NCBI GenBank assembly: GCA_020845895.1
Contig: JADLEX010000007.1
Coordinates: forward strand, 26,782 to 90,781
Direction: 5' to 3'
Source: Deltaproteobacteria bacterium
GTDB taxonomy: Bacteria; Lernaellota; Lernaellaia; JACKCT01
Length of the DNA stretch: 64,000 bases
Shown here: in pieces, positions 62,890 through 64,000 of the stretch
How positions within the stretch are numbered: the stretch's first letter is position 1
Layout: every line of letters starts with the position of its first letter
Notes under the pieces: generated by a model
Database searches by the model: none
What the model was told of the DNA's origin: nothing
The model's input: the letters and a program-made list of their open reading frames with translations, nothing else
Position numbers and translations under genes: made by a program

Positions 62890-64000
62890 TCAGAGGGATT
62901 TTTCCGCCAGTGCGACCAACCCCCGCCGGTGCACGCCGTCCGGAGCGATCACGCACTCCTCGCGCAGGGTGCGAAGGCGCGATCCCCGTGAGCGGATGTC
63001 GGCCATCGTCGCGGCGATCGGCGCGCGCAGCGACGTCTCTTCCAGGTGCATGTCGTCCCCGAGCGATACGACGTGAATCGAACGGGGCGCTGCCTCGTCG
63101 GCTGCGAGCCGCACTCCGTGGAGGAGGGCCGCGTCGCGCAGGCGGTCCGTGACGAAAAACGGCGGAGTCTCGCAGGTGACGTCCTCGGCCGCATTCGCCG
63201 TGCATGCGTGGAACGCGACGGGCCTCGGTTCTGCCCGGCCGGCCAGCCTCTCCCACATCGTGTCGAAACCGTTCTCCGTCAGGCGTAGTCGCCGCGCGTC
63301 GTTCCCGCGCAGGCACTCGATGTACGCGCCGGGTGTGGGCTCGGGGTCGGCGCGGCCGATCCAGCCGAGCTTGGTGAACGTCCCCGCGAGGAGGATCGCC
63401 GCGAGCCCGATGGCGGCCGTGAGCCGAAGCGACCGCGACGTCATGCGTTCACGGGCCAAGGACCACGCGTCTCGACCGGCATCGACCGCCACGATGAGCA
63501 GCAGCTCGTGCAGCAACGAGCAGGCGTTCGCCGCGTTGCTGCGCGCGGTGAGGACGAGGGCGTACACCAGGATGAAAGCGATCGACGCGAGCAGGAAACG
63601 CCGCCGCGCGACACGCGCGCTGCTGCGTCGGATGCCGAACGCGACGGCGAGAATGACCCCGGCTGCTTCGGCGACGACCCACGGTCCGGCCTGATCCAGC
63701 AGCGCCTCGCGAAGGAAGACCCGGAAGAAACCGGCCCGCGCGAGCCGGGTGATCGGCGCGCCGTGTTCCAGTTCATGAAAGTACCATTCGACGTAATTGC
63801 GCCCATGCAGTACGACCCACGGCGCGATGACGGCCAGGGCGATCGCCGCCGCGACGAGCGGTCCGCCGATGCGCGAGGCGGCGTCTTTTCGAGTGGACCA
63901 AATGACGGCAACGAAGCCGAGTCCCAGCGGCGCCGCAAGGACGGCGGCGATGGGGTGCGTCGCGAGGGCAAGGCCGGTGAGAAAACCAACCGCGATCGAA
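62890..64000 (-). CDS. Polytopic membrane protein, GT39-like, N-terminus beyond window
   Basis: The frame is open from the right edge (first full codon at 63999), so the start lies outside the window. About 370 residues are visible. The first part has two hydrophobic spans (GFLTGLALATHPIAAVLAAP and PLVAAAIALAVIAPWVVL), the YVEWYFHELEHGAP loop, then more spans (VILAVAFGIRR, FLLASIAFILVYALVL, LTAAIGLAAILLAGTF). The C-terminal ~150 residues are soluble, probably periplasmic, with Cys residues. The plan (GT-C transmembrane core, soluble tail) and the HP/ELEHG sequence fit a GT39/ArnT-type glycosyltransferase or related membrane enzyme. A shorter in-frame ATG-start version beginning at 63567 would miss these spans. 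Confidence 0.7.
   Translation of the reverse strand, partial: SIAVGFLTGLALATHPIAAVLAAPLGLGFVAVIWSTRKDAASRIGGPLVAAAIALAVIAPWVVLHGRNYVEWYFHELEHGAPITRLARAGFFRVFLREALLDQAGPWVVAEAAGVILAVAFGIRRSSARVARRRFLLASIAFILVYALVLTARSNAANACSLLHELLLIVAVDAGRDAWSLARERMTSRSLRLTAAIGLAAILLAGTFTKLGWIGRADPEPTPGAYIECLRGNDARRLRLTENGFDTMWERLAGRAEPRPVAFHACTANAAEDVTCETPPFFVTDRLRDAALLHGVRLAADEAAPRSIHVVSLGDDMHLEETSLRAPIAATMADIRSRGSRLRTLREECVIAPDGVHRRGLVALAEKSL

Noticed and set aside
63441..63989. 182-codon minus-strand frame near the right edge
   Set aside because: Ser/Arg/Pro-rich shadow; the neighbouring frame gives continuous membrane-protein sequence to the window edge.
1..64000. CRISPR arrays, insertion sequences, prophage, toxin-antitoxin or integration sites, including around the tRNA-His gene
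   Set aside because: Looked for repeats, transposase or integrase motifs, and a duplicated tRNA 3' end; none seen by reading.

Overview
The window is GC-rich, about two thirds G+C by eye, with short intergenic gaps and many ATGA/GTGA overlaps. It looks like chromosomal DNA from a free-living diderm bacterium. Heptosyltransferase-type (GT9) enzymes, a LytM-like protein, an MMPL/RND exporter, a sigma-54 activator and a lexA-imuA-imuB-dnaE2 cassette fit a deltaproteobacterial/Myxococcota-like or related candidate lineage. The sequence does not settle the phylum. I see no phage, transposon, CRISPR array or plasmid feature.

Layout. 1-2.4 kb: end of a diacylglycerol kinase-type gene, then aguB-aguA (agmatine to putrescine). 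2.4-3.4 kb: class I aldolase, convergent. 3.4-8.8 kb (minus): four enzymes of the second half of the ethylmalonyl-CoA pathway (mutase-type protein, beta-methylmalyl-CoA lyase, methylsuccinyl-CoA dehydrogenase, mesaconyl-CoA hydratase) behind one good promoter. 9.0-13.7 kb (minus): ispD-ispF-gltX-unknown-epimerase. 13.8-20.9 kb: lipoprotein, degenerate LytM protein, MMPL exporter, a possible 27-residue membrane peptide and a membrane sulfatase-like hydrolase. 20.9-25.5 kb (minus): small secreted protein, radical SAM/DUF2344 protein and RNase G, continuing into the hydrolase. 25.7-33.4 kb: SDR, B12 radical SAM protein, two GT39-like membrane proteins and a DUF3604 lipoprotein. 33.5-43.3 kb: a surface-glycan-like locus with fused or duplicated glycosyltransferases, two methyltransferases and a radical SAM protein.

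43.5-50.2 kb is the most unusual part. tRNA-His(GTG) with its own promoter and terminator is followed by hisS-hisZ-hisG-hutH and a HIS4-like HisE protein, nearly all overlapping. The tRNA carries U72, A73 and U20a, and the synthetase is of the divergent alphaproteobacterial type, so the pair looks like the alternative histidine identity system known from Caulobacter-type bacteria. The operon also mixes histidine synthesis with histidine ammonia-lyase. Its last gene has the order of the N-terminal two thirds of fungal HIS4, but its cyclohydrolase domain has lost its motifs.

50.2-54.1 kb: a PAS histidine kinase broken by one frameshift, a receiver-PAS-sigma54 activator, then a textbook sigma-54 control region (paired UAS half-sites, IHF-like site, -24/-12 promoter) in front of an unknown 146-residue protein. 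54.3-55.0 kb: gpmA. 55.0-61.1 kb (minus): lexA-imuA-imuB-dnaE2 with a GAAGAC/GTCTTC operator inside the lexA promoter. 61.2-64 kb: an aldehyde dehydrogenase and a membrane glycosyltransferase-like gene cut by the window end.
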